DNA from: Diphasiastrum complanatum
Taxonomy: Eukaryota; Streptophyta; Lycopodiopsida; Lycopodiales; Lycopodiaceae
Direction of reading: 5' to 3'
Assembly: GCA_029204225.1 (NCBI GenBank)
Contig: CM055095.1
Span: forward strand, 32,068,936-32,132,935
DNA: 64,000 nt
Position numbers and translations under genes: made by a program. Each line of letters starts with the position of its first letter. The first letter of the stretch is position 1. A model generated the notes under the pieces. The model did not search any database. It was not told the DNA's origin and saw only the letters and a list, made by a program, of their open reading frames with translations. Shown one piece after another: positions 48,107-58,191 of the stretch.

Positions 48107-49455
48107 AACTGCTAATCTGGGAAGGTGTGGTGCCTGATTTGCTATCCTTCATGCTATTGATCGTCCCAATCTCAGATTCATCCGATGGTGGGTTCCAAAG
48201 TGATTGGATCTTGCTTATAAAGTAGGATGCAGTCTGGATCTTCAAAGATCTGATCGATCTGATCGGCCGGAAGTGAATATTAGGCCTTTTACGGTGGTTT
48301 TTCCTTAATAACTTTTTACTCCTTGCACTGATTGACCTGAGATTTTGACAATAGCTGGATCTGATGTAGATCTTTCCACTGATCTGGTCTACGAGGGTTA
48401 TCTTGTGCGAGGGTTGGCTGTTTTTGTATGTAAAAAACTTGATATCTTTCAGATCTTTGGGAAGTAACTCTCGCAAGGTTCACAGTAGCTGGATCTGGGT
48501 CAGATCTCACTATAGAATTCTCTGCGAGAGTTAACCCTCGTAAAAAGTGAAAATTTCACTGTCTACAAGGGTTCCAAACCACTTTTTTGGCTTGATCTTC
48601 ACCAGATCTTCACACTAACTCTTGCAGGCTTCATCACTGATGTAAATTGCCATTCTGAATCGATTGAGAGGGTCTGCAAGAGTTCTTATTGAAAGGATTT
48701 GCTGGATATTCACTTTTTAGTGATTTTTTAGCACTTAAATCCAATTTTCTACTCACTGGAATCATACTAACTCTCGCAAGCTCTTATGTGTCCTGGTCTC
48801 ACTAAGATGGAACTTTAAAATCCTCTACAAGAGTTCTTGACCACTGGAACTGAAAATTTTGCTGTCTGCGAGGGTTCATTGGTACTTTCCCATCTTTTTT
48901 TCACTGGGAACTCTCGCACAGGCACTTAGATATCAAACTAACTCTCGCAAGTTTCTCTGTGTCCTGGTCTCACTCAGATGGAACTTCAGAGGGCTCTGCG
49001 AGAGTTCTTATGAAGATTTGGATTTTTTGGATTTTTTCAAGGGTTTTTTGAATTTTTTATGATTTTTCTCTGATTTTTACAATTTGCTTGGAACTAACTC
49101 TCGTAGGCTTCTATGCAGGTCTACGACAGTAGCCTGGAGTTGCTGCCAGTCATGCAAGGGTTAATTCTCACTAATTCTGGAGATATAAAAATATGATGAG
49201 ATTTTAAGCTCTTGTTCCCTCCAAAATACAGATTGGTGTGTTTTTTGGGTTTTTTGGCTAGTTGGTTTGGGTTTCAAGCCCTTAAAGGCTGTTCAGGGCC
49301 TCCTCTACCCTCTCACACCTCCTTCGCTAGCTGTGAACAGTCCAAACACAAAAAAAAATATAGAAAACTAACTCTAAACTCACAAAAATCTACTAAACTA
49401 CTCTAAAAAGCAAGAAAATAGCTAAAATGCAACTAAAGTAGTTAGTGAAAACCTA
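48107..49455 (-). other. Leader of element B with an array of CTCTCGCAAG motifs
   Basis: No gene. Between gag and the primer site, AACTCTCGCAAG, its inverse GCGAGAGTT and near variants recur at least twelve times from about 48466 to 49110, often in facing pairs 40-60 bp apart that could form stems. Part of a longer unit also repeats (TGTGTCCTGGTCTCACT near 48788 and 48958). Confidence 0.7.
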
Positions 49456-49473
49456 TCCCCGGCAACGGCACCA
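49456..49473 (-). other. Primer-binding site of element B (tRNA-Asp type)
   Basis: On the minus strand TGGTGCCGTTGCCGGGGA begins one base from the LTR. It differs by a single base from TGGCGCCGTTGCCGGGGA, the tRNA-Asp-complementary site typical of plant Tat/Athila-type Gypsy elements. Confidence 0.85.
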
Positions 49474-49721
49474 CTGTAGGATCGAAGATCTCGCGTAGTA
49501 TAGCCCTCCCGCCTGTCAACAACGGTTAGATCACTGGATAGGTACCTAACTATGCATAGATGCTACTTTTAGTTAGTTTTCTACTTTCTCCCTTAACTCT
49601 ACTCACCACTAACACTATTCTCCTTTAACTCTACTCCTCTACACTAACATTCATCTTTTATTGGGTGAAGGGAAGGGATAGAAAAGAAGAGGTTGAGAAG
49701 AGAAGAGAGAAAGACAGAGAG

Positions 49722-49726
49722 ATAGA
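49722..49726. other. Target-site duplication of element C, left copy (ATAGA)
   Basis: ATAGA precedes the C LTR and is repeated at 54297-54301 after the second C LTR. Confidence 0.9.
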
Positions 49727-50427
49727 TGTGAAAGTACTGTACTTTAGGACCATAAATGGATCTACAAAAGATCCACAAGAGTGATTGGATGCTTTCTTAA
49801 CAATCTATCAAAAAACTAGACACAAAAAAGTTGATCTAGATTGGCAATTTGACAAACAACAAGCATTAACAATCAAAAGCATTGATAAACATTGAAATAC
49901 GAGGCCACACGTGTGTACTACAGGCTGTAGTACGGCCTTCAACCTGAGAAACAAGTAGAAATTGATTTGGTTTCATTTGGATCACAAAAACTCAATGTAC
50001 ATAGTGAACTAGCTTGAGATTGCCAATGAGCTCCAAAAATTTTCTTTCTTCTCACTATGGAGAGAGGGAATACATAGCAAATTCGACTTCCTTCTTGAAG
50101 TTAGGTGGATTTCCAGCATGTAATAAGGAAGTTAACTCACTCTCCTTGACCTAAAATGAAACCCTAGTCTATTTCCTAGAGTTATGCTTGGTAGGTAGCT
50201 AGTTGGTCAAATTTTCACCTTAAACTTAGGTGTAGGTCCTATAAAGTAGGGATGACCACCAAATAGACATGACCAACTCTCTTGACTTGACCTAACCTAC
50301 ATTAGGATGGGTTTCCCATGTGGCATCATGGCCTCACATGTGTGGGACCCACTTGTGTACACAATTTACACTATTCTACATGGTTTTTGATCAAGCTAGA
50401 TTTGCCAATTTTTGGCAATTCTTCACA
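49727..50427 (-). repeat. 3' LTR of element C
   Basis: 701 bp with TG...CA ends, about 98.7% identical by eye to 53596-54296. Confidence 0.93.
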
Positions 50428-50442
50428 CTCCTCCTCAAATTT
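50428..50442 (-). other. Polypurine tract of element C
   Basis: The minus strand reads AAATTTGAGGAGGAG directly before the LTR (TGTGAAG), a typical plus-strand primer. Confidence 0.85.
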
Positions 50443-50637
50443 AGCTTGATCTATTTACAACTCTCTTGATAGATGAATGAAAGCTTTTAGAAGTGTCTAA
50501 AAAATCCAGCTACAAACAAGGAACTTTTGAGACTCCAATAGAGAATGATGTCCATGAAGGATCTTTCACCACCTCTTAGAGGATCCCTTACAAGATGTTC
50601 CATAAATGTGTCTATATACATGTAGCACACTTCAAAA

Positions 50638-52791
50638 CTAAACATCATGCCAAGCCATGGATTCCAAGGCATTTTGTGCACTTGAAGATACATCAATTAA
50701 AATATTAAGTGCATAAATAATGTTGCCAAAGACAACTTGTCTTGCTTGATCCATTTGATTGAGCCTAGATGGCTCCATCTTGATACTCAAGGTTCTCCTT
50801 GGAGTCCTCGGGTCTTGAGCTTGCTCCTCCACTTGACTTGACTCCAAACCATCAATGAATTGAATAAGGTGTTGATCCAAAGGTGCTTCTTCAAGTTTAC
50901 AAATCTTCCACTCTTGAAAGATCACATTTCCACCATTGACAAATTCTTTGGCTGAAAACAAGTAGATTCTACAATCTCTACTTGAAGAGCAAAACACTAC
51001 TATTATTCCTATCATTGAAATAGGATAATCTTTGGTCCTTACATTGGAATGATCATGCTCAAAGCATGTGGACCCAAAGATTTCCAATACAAATGATATT
51101 TCATCTTTTATGACACTATTCAAACTATTACAAAAATAGTTATCCAATGAAATTGCTTTATCAACAACAAATGTAGATTTCAAAGCATCCCATTTCATTG
51201 TCTTGTCATACAAAGTAATAAACACCATGAATCTTGAAGGTAAGAAACAAGTCACCTCATGTCTACTAGTACTTTCCAAAAAGTATTCAAAGATAGTAGA
51301 CTCTCCAATGCTCACCACCCTTGCAAGATGCACACTTGAATGGACAATTTGCATGCAATTTGATGACTCGGCCATTGTCATTGAGGACTCCCTTGGAACT
51401 CTCATGCTTTGAGGCTGATCCTCAAGATCTTCCTCCTTTTGATGCTCCTCCTCAATGCAAGCAAGACACTTTTCCAAGATCTCCTCTTGAGTGATCTCCT
51501 CCTTCGCCAAGCTCATTCTTTCAAAAGCAACACTAGCTTCCAACTTAAACAGTCTTCCATGTTTAAATCCCTTTGCAATGCAAACATCATTCTTCAAGAT
51601 GAAGCAAACACCATGCTTAAAGTGGACATCCAAACCACTCTCTAAGAGTAGACCAACACTAAGCATATTCTTGGTGATTGATGGTACATAAAGGACATTT
51701 TCTAGATCCATGCATTTTGAGGATTCTAGATACAAAGAAATGGTGCCAACACCATCTATCCTACACTCTTCATCATTTGCAGTAAAGAAAAACTTTTTAG
51801 CATCATTGAATGAGTGTAAGGTTGAAAAAAAGTCCTTTTCACAAGACATGTGGGAGCTAGCTCCACTGTCGATCCACCAATTGTCTCTTGAATTGCTATT
51901 GCTTGTTGGTGAGGATGTAGATGCCATCAAGAATACATCTACTTCATCCTCCTCCTCCTCCTTTGCAAGGTTTCCTTGTTTGTCCTCCTCCACTTGTGCT
52001 CTTAGCCTCTTGTAGCATTTAGATGCATAATGCCCCTTCTTTCTACAAAAGAAGCATTTTTGCTTTGACTTGTCCTTTGAACTTGATGCATCATCCTCTT
52101 CTTTGGCCTCCTTTGGATGCTTCTTCTTTACATTGGTCTTCTTTTTGCCCTTGAATGAGAAATTGGCTTTCTCATCACCATCCTGCAAAGACAAGGAACT
52201 CATCCTAGATTTTGCATGGAGCATCCTACACTCTTCAGCCACTAATACACTGTGAAGTTTTTCTATAGTTGGCAAAGTGTCTTGGATGGCAAAACTTTGG
52301 ACCAAATTTGCAAAGTCATCTCCTAGACCATTAAGGACAATTTGTACAAGCTCTCCATCATGAATCTTCTCTCCAATGGAAGCCAACTCCCTATTTAGAG
52401 ACTTGATTCTGAGTACATAATCCTGTGCACTCTCCTCACTTCTCCTCATGCTTTGCAAAATTTGATTTCTAAGCATAAGAACTCTAGAAGTGTTGCTAGA
52501 CTCATAGATTGATTTTAAAGACTCCCAAGCCTCTTTAGCATTAGTACAAGCTGATACTTCTCTCAACAAATCATTGCTCACATTCATCTTCACACAATGA
52601 AGTGCAAGCCTAGATCTCTTCTTGTATCTAGCTAACTCCTGTGCACCTAGAGGTTCATCTTCATCTTCAATCAAGAACTCATAAAGGTCTTGGAGCACTA
52701 AGAGTGACTCCATTCTAACCTTCCAAATAGAATAATTTGTAGAATTCAACCTCTCACTAGCTTCTAGAAGGTATGCTCTAGCAGATCCCAT
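50638..52791 (-). CDS. Element C gag-protease protein with fused integrase and RT scraps, 717 aa
   Basis: The ATG at 52791 opens an uninterrupted 717-codon frame. Residues 1-200 are a Copia gag core ('STNYSIWKVRMESLL', 'ANLVQSFAIQDTLPTIEKLH'), then comes a Lys-rich linker. A CCHC knuckle lies at 246-259 (C-x2-C-x4-H-x4-C) and a retropepsin active site at 308-310 ('WWIDSGASSHMSC'). Residues about 385-420 are a pre-integrase remnant. After it the catalytic integrase core is lost, and a remnant of the integrase C-terminus (about 575-625, 'CRIYLFSAKEFVNGG') and a few RT residues close the frame. Gag would form particles and the protease would process them. The start is chosen because the gag N-terminus follows it directly and an 800-bp leader lies upstream. 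Confidence 0.9.
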   Translation of the reverse strand: MGSARAYLLEASERLNSTNYSIWKVRMESLLVLQDLYEFLIEDEDEPLGAQELARYKKRSRLALHCVKMNVSNDLLREVSACTNAKEAWESLKSIYESSNTSRVLMLRNQILQSMRRSEESAQDYVLRIKSLNRELASIGEKIHDGELVQIVLNGLGDDFANLVQSFAIQDTLPTIEKLHSVLVAEECRMLHAKSRMSSLSLQDGDEKANFSFKGKKKTNVKKKHPKEAKEEDDASSSKDKSKQKCFFCRKKGHYASKCYKRLRAQVEEDKQGNLAKEEEEDEVDVFLMASTSSPTSNSNSRDNWWIDSGASSHMSCEKDFFSTLHSFNDAKKFFFTANDEECRIDGVGTISLYLESSKCMDLENVLYVPSITKNMLSVGLLLESGLDVHFKHGVCFILKNDVCIAKGFKHGRLFKLEASVAFERMSLAKEEITQEEILEKCLACIEEEHQKEEDLEDQPQSMRVPRESSMTMAESSNCMQIVHSSVHLARVVSIGESTIFEYFLESTSRHEVTCFLPSRFMVFITLYDKTMKWDALKSTFVVDKAISLDNYFCNSLNSVIKDEISFVLEIFGSTCFEHDHSNVRTKDYPISMIGIIVVFCSSSRDCRIYLFSAKEFVNGGNVIFQEWKICKLEEAPLDQHLIQFIDGLESSQVEEQAQDPRTPRRTLSIKMEPSRLNQMDQARQVVFGNIIYALNILIDVSSSAQNALESMAWHDV

Positions 52792-53582
52792 CTTACTAGT
52801 GACTTCTACAAAGAAGAAATAGATTTGATTGACTTGAAACTCACAAAGGTCTCACACTTGCAGTGTTTCACTCAAATTTGATTTCTAATCCAACAAATGG
52901 ACTTATAATCACAGTTCTATCACTCCCTCACAAAGCTGGAATGAAGATAAGATGAAGTGAAAACTACTTTCAAACAAATCTTGCCAAGAAATGGATTTGA
53001 TTGTCTCTAGAAACTCACTAAGGTCTCTCTCTTGTAGTTTTTCACTCAAATTAGATTTCTAATCCAACAAATGGACTTATAATCTCAGTTCTAGCACTCC
53101 CTCACAAAGTTGGAATGAAGATAAGATGATGTGAAATCTACTTACAATCAAATCTTGCCAATTTTGGCTATTTTTGGACAAAAAAATGGCTTAATCTCTT
53201 TCTTCCTTCTTGGTGTACTTTCAAGACCTGTTTTTAACCTTAATAGGACTTGAACTCAGCCTAGATTAATTAGATTCCATGAAACAAATTCAAATCTAAT
53301 CAATGGCAAATGATCTTGGTAGATTATCCTAGGATCTCCACCAAAAATTACACAACAGCTCACAAATTGAATTTTTTTGGATCAAATGAATACCATGCAT
53401 TAAATGCAGGTTCAGAGGTGCCCACACATGTGGACAGTACGGATTTGGACCCCTACCAAGTTTGGGATCAAATCTCCTCACCAAAATCAAGATTCTAGCT
53501 TGCCCTCTCAATACTAGTTTTTAGCACCAAAACTTGCTAAAAATGGATTTGCATTAGATCAATGGCTTATGCTCTTGTACTT
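52792..53582 (-). repeat. Leader of element C with a 172-bp tandem duplication
   Basis: The blocks 52817-52988 and 52989-53160 are two copies of one unit, sharing TTTCTAATCCAACAAATGGA and CACTCCCTCACAAAG with about 10% differences. The rest of the leader has no ORF of note. Confidence 0.8.
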
Positions 53583-53595
53583 GGCTCTGATACCA
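53583..53595 (-). other. Primer-binding site of element C
   Basis: The minus strand reads TGGTATCAGAGCC directly after the LTR end, the initiator tRNA-Met site of Copia elements. Confidence 0.92.
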
Positions 53596-54296
53596 TGTGA
53601 AAGTACTGTACTTTAGGACCATAAATGGATCTACAAAAGATCCACAAGAGTGATTGGATGCTTGCTTAACAATCTATCAAAAAACTAGACACAAAAAAGT
53701 TGATCTAGATTGGCAATTTGACAAACAACAAGCATTAACAATCAAAAGCATTGATAAACATTGAAATCCGAGCCCACACGTGTGTACTACAGGCTGTAGT
53801 ATGTCCTTCAACCTGAGAAACAAGTAGAAATTGATTTGGTTTCATTTGGATCACAAAAACTCAATGTACATAGTGAACTAGCTTGAGATTGCCAATGAGC
53901 TCCAAAAATTTTCTTTCTTCTCACTATGGAGAGAGGGAATACATAGCAAATTCGACTTCCTTCTTGAAGTTAGGTGGATTTCCAGCATGTAATAAGGAAG
54001 TTAAATCACTCTCCTTGACCTAAAATGAAACCCTAGTCTATTTCCTAGAGTTATGCTTGGTAGGTAGCTAGTTGGTCAAATTTTCACCTTAAACTTAGGT
54101 GTAGGTCCTATAAAGTAGGGATGACCACCAAATAGACATGACTAACTCTCTTGACTTGACCTAATATACATTAGGATGGGTTTCCCATGTGGCATCATGG
54201 CCTCACATGTGTGGGACCCACTTGTGTACACAATTTACACTATTCTACATGGTTTTTGATCAAGCTAGATTTGCCAATTTTTGGCAATTCTTCACA
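53596..54296 (-). repeat. 5' LTR of element C
   Basis: 701 bp; carries the element's promoter on the minus strand. It is followed by ATAGA at 54297-54301 and then by the rest of the B LTR. Confidence 0.93.
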
Positions 54297-54863
54297 ATAG
54301 ATAGAGAGTGAGGGTGGAGGTTAGCTCAAATGCTCCTTATGCTTGCTAATGGAAAAGCATTCACTATGGCAAACAATAAACATGAAAATAGAAAGCAATG
54401 GAAAACACAATCAAGAGCATGCAAGTAGTGAATAGCAAATGAGGATGCTTCTCTTCCAAAAATGGTAGAGTTTCCTCCTTCTCATTAAGCATCCCAATAG
54501 TGTACAAATGGTGCCTTTTTATAAAATGGGGAAGGCCCTTGCCCCTCAATCCTATTGGCTAATATTCACAATTATCCTATCCATTCATCTTGGACCCAAC
54601 TTCCATAAAAAGTACATTAGATCACAAGATTCATGTGAGTCCCAATTTGGACTCAACTCTAAAAAGTAATCTCTAAGTTTAAAAATGACATTGGGCCTCT
54701 AGTTTTATTTTAATTCCAAGGCCCAAGTCATGTTTATTTTATTTACAACTTTATTTGCGTGCTCATTGGGCCATGGGCTTATACATGCATGATGTCATGC
54801 CCTCGCAACACATTTTATTGGATGATTTTATTTATTTACACTTTGTTGGGAATACCCCCGACA

Positions 54864-54868
54864 AGGCC
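54864..54868. other. Target-site duplication of element B, right copy (AGGCC)
   Basis: Identical to 19088-19092. Copia A gag resumes at once. Confidence 0.93.
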
Positions 54869-56801
54869 GAGGTCAAGGACGTGGCCATTCAAGACAAAAT
54901 AAACCTGAAAATTGTAGGTATTGCAACAAACCTGGCCACTGGGAGCGTGAATGCTTCAAGAAACAGAAGGAGATGGAACAAAGAAAAGACAAATGGCAAG
55001 CGGGAAATTATGCTGATCAACGTCAATTTGATGACTATTATTATGAAGACAATTATACTGATCAACATCAATACGATGATGATCAATATGAAGATGATAC
55101 TGGTGAGAGTTCAAAATTGTTCATTACAGCATTAATGACAAGTGATGAAGCCAAGGACACATGGTACATTGATAGTGGGTGCATCCAAGCACATGACTTC
55201 AAGGAAAGAGTGGTTTTTAGAACTCAAGGAAACTGACAATGGTGATGAAGTTGGACAAGCTGATGGCAAATTGCTATCTGTTAAAGGGGTTGGAGTGGTA
55301 CCAGTGAAGTTAGCCAGCGAGAAGATAAAGCTGATAAGCAATGTGCAATATGTACCTGGCTTAGCTGACAATCTACTATCTGTTGGGACGATGGCTGATC
55401 AACAACTCAAGGTTGAGTTTGACAGTGACAAATGTCTTGTCAAAGACATCATGAATCACTACAAAGTGATTGCTACAGGAGCTAGAGTCAACGGGAATTG
55501 ACTCTACAAATTGAATACGAGATCTTTTACTCAAGCTATGGTAAGCACTGTTGATAGTCGAAGTGATCTTTGGCATCAAAGGTTTGGTCATATCAGTGCT
55601 CAAAGCTTGCAAATTCTTAAAAGAGGTAATCTAGTTGTTGGATTGTCTGATATCTCTTTTGAAGGAAAAATTTGTGAGGGTTGCATTTTGGGAAAACAAC
55701 ATAGAGAGAGATTTCCCAAAGATGGAGCAAGAAGAGCCAATGACATTCTTGATCTTGTTCATAGTGATATGTGTGGACCAATACAAACTAGGTCCATTAG
55801 TGGTTGTTACTATTTCATCACATTCATTAATGACTATAGTAGACATATTTGGATTTATTTCATAAGCAAGAAATCTGATGCTTTTGCCAAGTTTAGAGAG
55901 TTCAAGGCTCTAGTTGAAAAACAAACAAGTTGTAATATTAAGGCCCTCAGATCAGATGGTGGCGGTGAGTATTTTTCAACAGAGTTTATAAACTTTTTCA
56001 AGGATCAGAGGATCAAGAGACAAACCACTACACCCTATTCACCACAACAGAACGGAGTTGCAGAACGGAAAAACAGATCCATTTTGGAGATGGCTAGGGC
56101 AATGCTTAAGAGCAAGGGTTTGCCAAATACTTTTTGGGCAGAAGCATGCAACACAGCTACTCATATCTTGAAAAGGTATCCTACGAAGTCCGTGGAGGGT
56201 AAGACACCTTACGAAGCTTTTACTGGAAAGAAACCTAATATTTCTCATTTACGAGTATTTGGTTGTGATACTTACGCTCATGTACCTGATGAAAAACAAA
56301 AGAAGCTGGATGCAAAAGGTGTTAAGTGTATTTTTCTTGGATATGATGAAAGAGCCAAGGCATACAGGATGTATGACACAGATGCACAAAAGATCGTGAT
56401 TTACAGAGATGCTACTTTTGATGAGATGGGTCAAAATGACCAAATAAAATTGACAATTGATCCCTTTGATGATAAAGCTAAAGTGCAAGTGAAGGAAGAA
56501 GTTGGTGTCGATATGGAAGAGCCAATGGAAAAAGACAGGGTAAATAATGAGATTCCTAGGAGAGTGCCTAAGTGGTACTTGTCAGTAACAAGTGATGCTA
56601 ATAAGGGAGATACTCCCGAATCAAGTGAACAGGGAGAGCTTAGAAGATCAAGTAGAAATTGAAAACCTCTTGCAAGATTAGAGATGAATCTAGCCCTAAT
56701 GGGTCCTATGCTCAAGGCTCAAGACCCAAAAACTTTTGATAAAGCAAAGGAGCACAAGGAGTGGTGTGAAGCTAAGGAAACAGAAATGGAAGCTGATGGG
56801 C

Positions 56802-56873
56802 AACTTGGCTGAGCTACCTGATGGAAACAGAAATGAAAAATAGGACGTGGAACTTGGCTGAGCTACCTGATGG
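56802..56873 (+). repeat. 23-bp direct duplication at the scrambled RT start of Copia A
   Basis: AACTTGGCTGAGCTACCTGA plus TGG occurs at 56802-56824 and 56851-56873. A neighbouring word, AGCTGATGGGCAACT, also recurs (about 56790 and 56920), so RT N-terminal sequence has been rejoined out of order. Confidence 0.8.
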
Positions 56874-57915
56874 TAAGACGCCTATCACTTGCAAATATGG
56901 ATATACAAGATCAAATATGGAGCTGATGGGCAACTCAACAAGTACAAAGCACGGTCGGTTGCGAAAGGATTTGAGCAGCAAGAAGATATTGATTTTGAGA
57001 AAACCTTCGCACCCGTAGCTAAGATGGTAACTATACGTTCTATCATTGCCATTTCTGTTTTCTATGGTTGGAAGATCCAGCAAATGGACATTAAATCTGC
57101 TTTTCTTAATGGAGTGCTGGATGAAGAGGTGTACTTAGTACAACCTCAAGGATTTGTTGGGCTAGGGAGAGAGCATATTGTTTGTAAGCTCAACAAAGCC
57201 ATTTATGGATTGAAGCAAGCACCATGGGCGTGGTACTCTTGCATTGATCAAATAGACAGCTGGTGGGTAGTTTGATTTATTTGGCACACACACGACCTGA
57301 TATTTCTTATGTTATTGGTATTGTTAGTCAATTTATGCAAGATCCTAGTCAAGCACATTGGAACTCTGCTAAACGTATTCTCATGTACATTCGAGGGACA
57401 TTGAATTTTGGTTTGAAGTATGATCAGCCTGAAGCGCCAATGTTGCTAGGTTATACAGATGCCGATTGGGCATGTAATATTGATGACAGAAGATCTACCA
57501 ATGGTCATACATTCAGTTACGGTACAGCTGCAATTTCATGGAGTAGTAGAAAGCAACCTACAGTAGCCTTATCATCGATAGAAGCTGAATATCGAGCACT
57601 CAACAATGCTACACAAGAAGCAGTATGGTTACAAAGATTGCTTGTGAATTTAGGTCAACCACAGATGGATGCGACTACTATATCTTGCGATAATCAAAGT
57701 TGCATTCACCTTGCCAAAAAACCAGTTCTACATGCTCGAACCAAGCACATCGAAATACACTACCATTTTGTTCGAGAGAAAATTCTTGATGGAGCCATTG
57801 ATCTTTTTTTTTGTAAATCTGAAGATCAAATGGCAGATATTTTTACTAAGTCAATAGGTAGATGTAAATTTGAGAGGTTTCGTACTCTATTAGGAATAGA
57901 AGAATGTAATTTTAT

Positions 57916-57928
57916 CATTGAGGGAGAG
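57916..57928 (+). other. Polypurine tract of Copia A
   Basis: CATTGAGGGAGAG directly precedes the 3' LTR. Confidence 0.8.
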
Positions 57929-58191
57929 TGTTAGAAGTCAATGATAAACTTCATTGTCACTGTTTACGAGGTACATTAATGTTGACAGCTGTGACCAGCT
58001 GTCATTAGTCGTAGGCTAGTCTATTAGTCTACTCGTAGGTTTTCTCTCTCTATCAGGGGTTCAGGGTCTATTTGTACATTTTACATTCTATATGAGTTAG
58101 TGTGATTGAGTGACAGTGCGTGTTCTTCTTCCACCTCCTTGTGGTGTTTGCTTATGGTGAATGCTCGATGTTGCATATCTAATTCTTGGCA
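57929..58191 (+). repeat. 3' LTR of Copia A
   Basis: About 263 bp, TGTTAGAAG to TTCTTGGCA, followed by AATCC, which matches the left flank AATCA at four of five positions. Confidence 0.9.

Larger units (their letters stand above)
49727..54296 (-). mobile_element. Element C: complete non-autonomous Copia-derived LTR element, 4570 bp
   Basis: Two 701-bp LTRs (49727-50427 and 53596-54296), about nine mismatches by eye, begin TGTGAAAG and end CTTCACA on the plus strand and are flanked by ATAGA duplications. On the minus strand a primer-binding site follows the 53596-54296 LTR and a purine tract precedes the other. The interior has one 717-codon ORF with gag and protease but no catalytic integrase core or RT. 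High LTR identity and an open ORF mark it as the youngest insertion in the window. It would need enzymes in trans. Confidence 0.93.
19093..54863 (-). mobile_element. Gypsy element B, about 35.8 kb with nested insertions
   Basis: Two 814-bp LTRs (19093-19906, and 49475-49726 plus 54302-54863) are flanked by identical AGGCC. TATA position, a tRNA-Asp-type primer site next to the right LTR, and gag/protease/RT remnants all place transcription on the minus strand. Gag, protease and RT lie at 48.1-45.7 kb and an accessory ORF at 23.4-19.95 kb. RNase H and integrase are absent. About 22 kb between 45.7 and 23.4 kb is foreign, including the PM19 gene. The LTRs differ at about 29 positions. Confidence 0.88.
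49475..54863 (-). repeat. 5' LTR of element B, split by element C
   Basis: The LTR is made of 49475-49726 (252 bp) and 54302-54863 (562 bp), together 814 bp, exactly the length of the copy at 19093-19906. The split lies in a GA-rich patch, where element C inserted. Confidence 0.92.
54869..57934 (+). pseudogene. Copia A gag end, protease, integrase, RT and RNase H, broken
   Basis: Gag resumes with the CCHC knuckle 'CRYCNKPGHWEREC' (about 54912). The protease 'DTWYIDSG' lies near 55160, where a frameshift follows. Integrase fills 55511-56662: zinc domain 'LWHQRFGHI' and 'CEGCILGK', core 'LVHSDMCGPI', 'RSDGGGEYFSTEF', and 'AERKNRSILEMARAML'. A stop at 55499 precedes 'LYKLNTR', and another follows 'LRRSSRN'. 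RT (56889-57275) is scrambled at its start and ends after 'LKQAPWAWYSC'; the YVDD-bearing middle is deleted. RT tail and RNase H are open at 57263-57934 ('SLIYLAHTRPDISYVIG', 'SSIEAEYRAL', 'TKHIEIHYHFVREKI'). Integrase is the best preserved part. Confidence 0.9.
17119..58191 (+). mobile_element. Copia element A, split by element B
   Basis: LTRs of about 262 bp lie at 17119-17380 and 57929-58191, with a primer-binding site after the first and a purine tract before the second. Gag runs from 18342 to 19092. After the 35.8-kb insertion of B, gag continues at 54869 in the same frame, followed by protease, integrase, RT and RNase H to 57934. Flanking pentamers AATCA and AATCC match at four of five bases. 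Without B, A would be about 5.3 kb. The LTRs differ at about 20 positions, so it is the oldest member of the nest. Confidence 0.92.

Noticed and set aside
47997-48476. 159-codon minus-strand ORF upstream of B gag
   Set aside because: It overlaps the true gag frame out of phase and has no gag motif.
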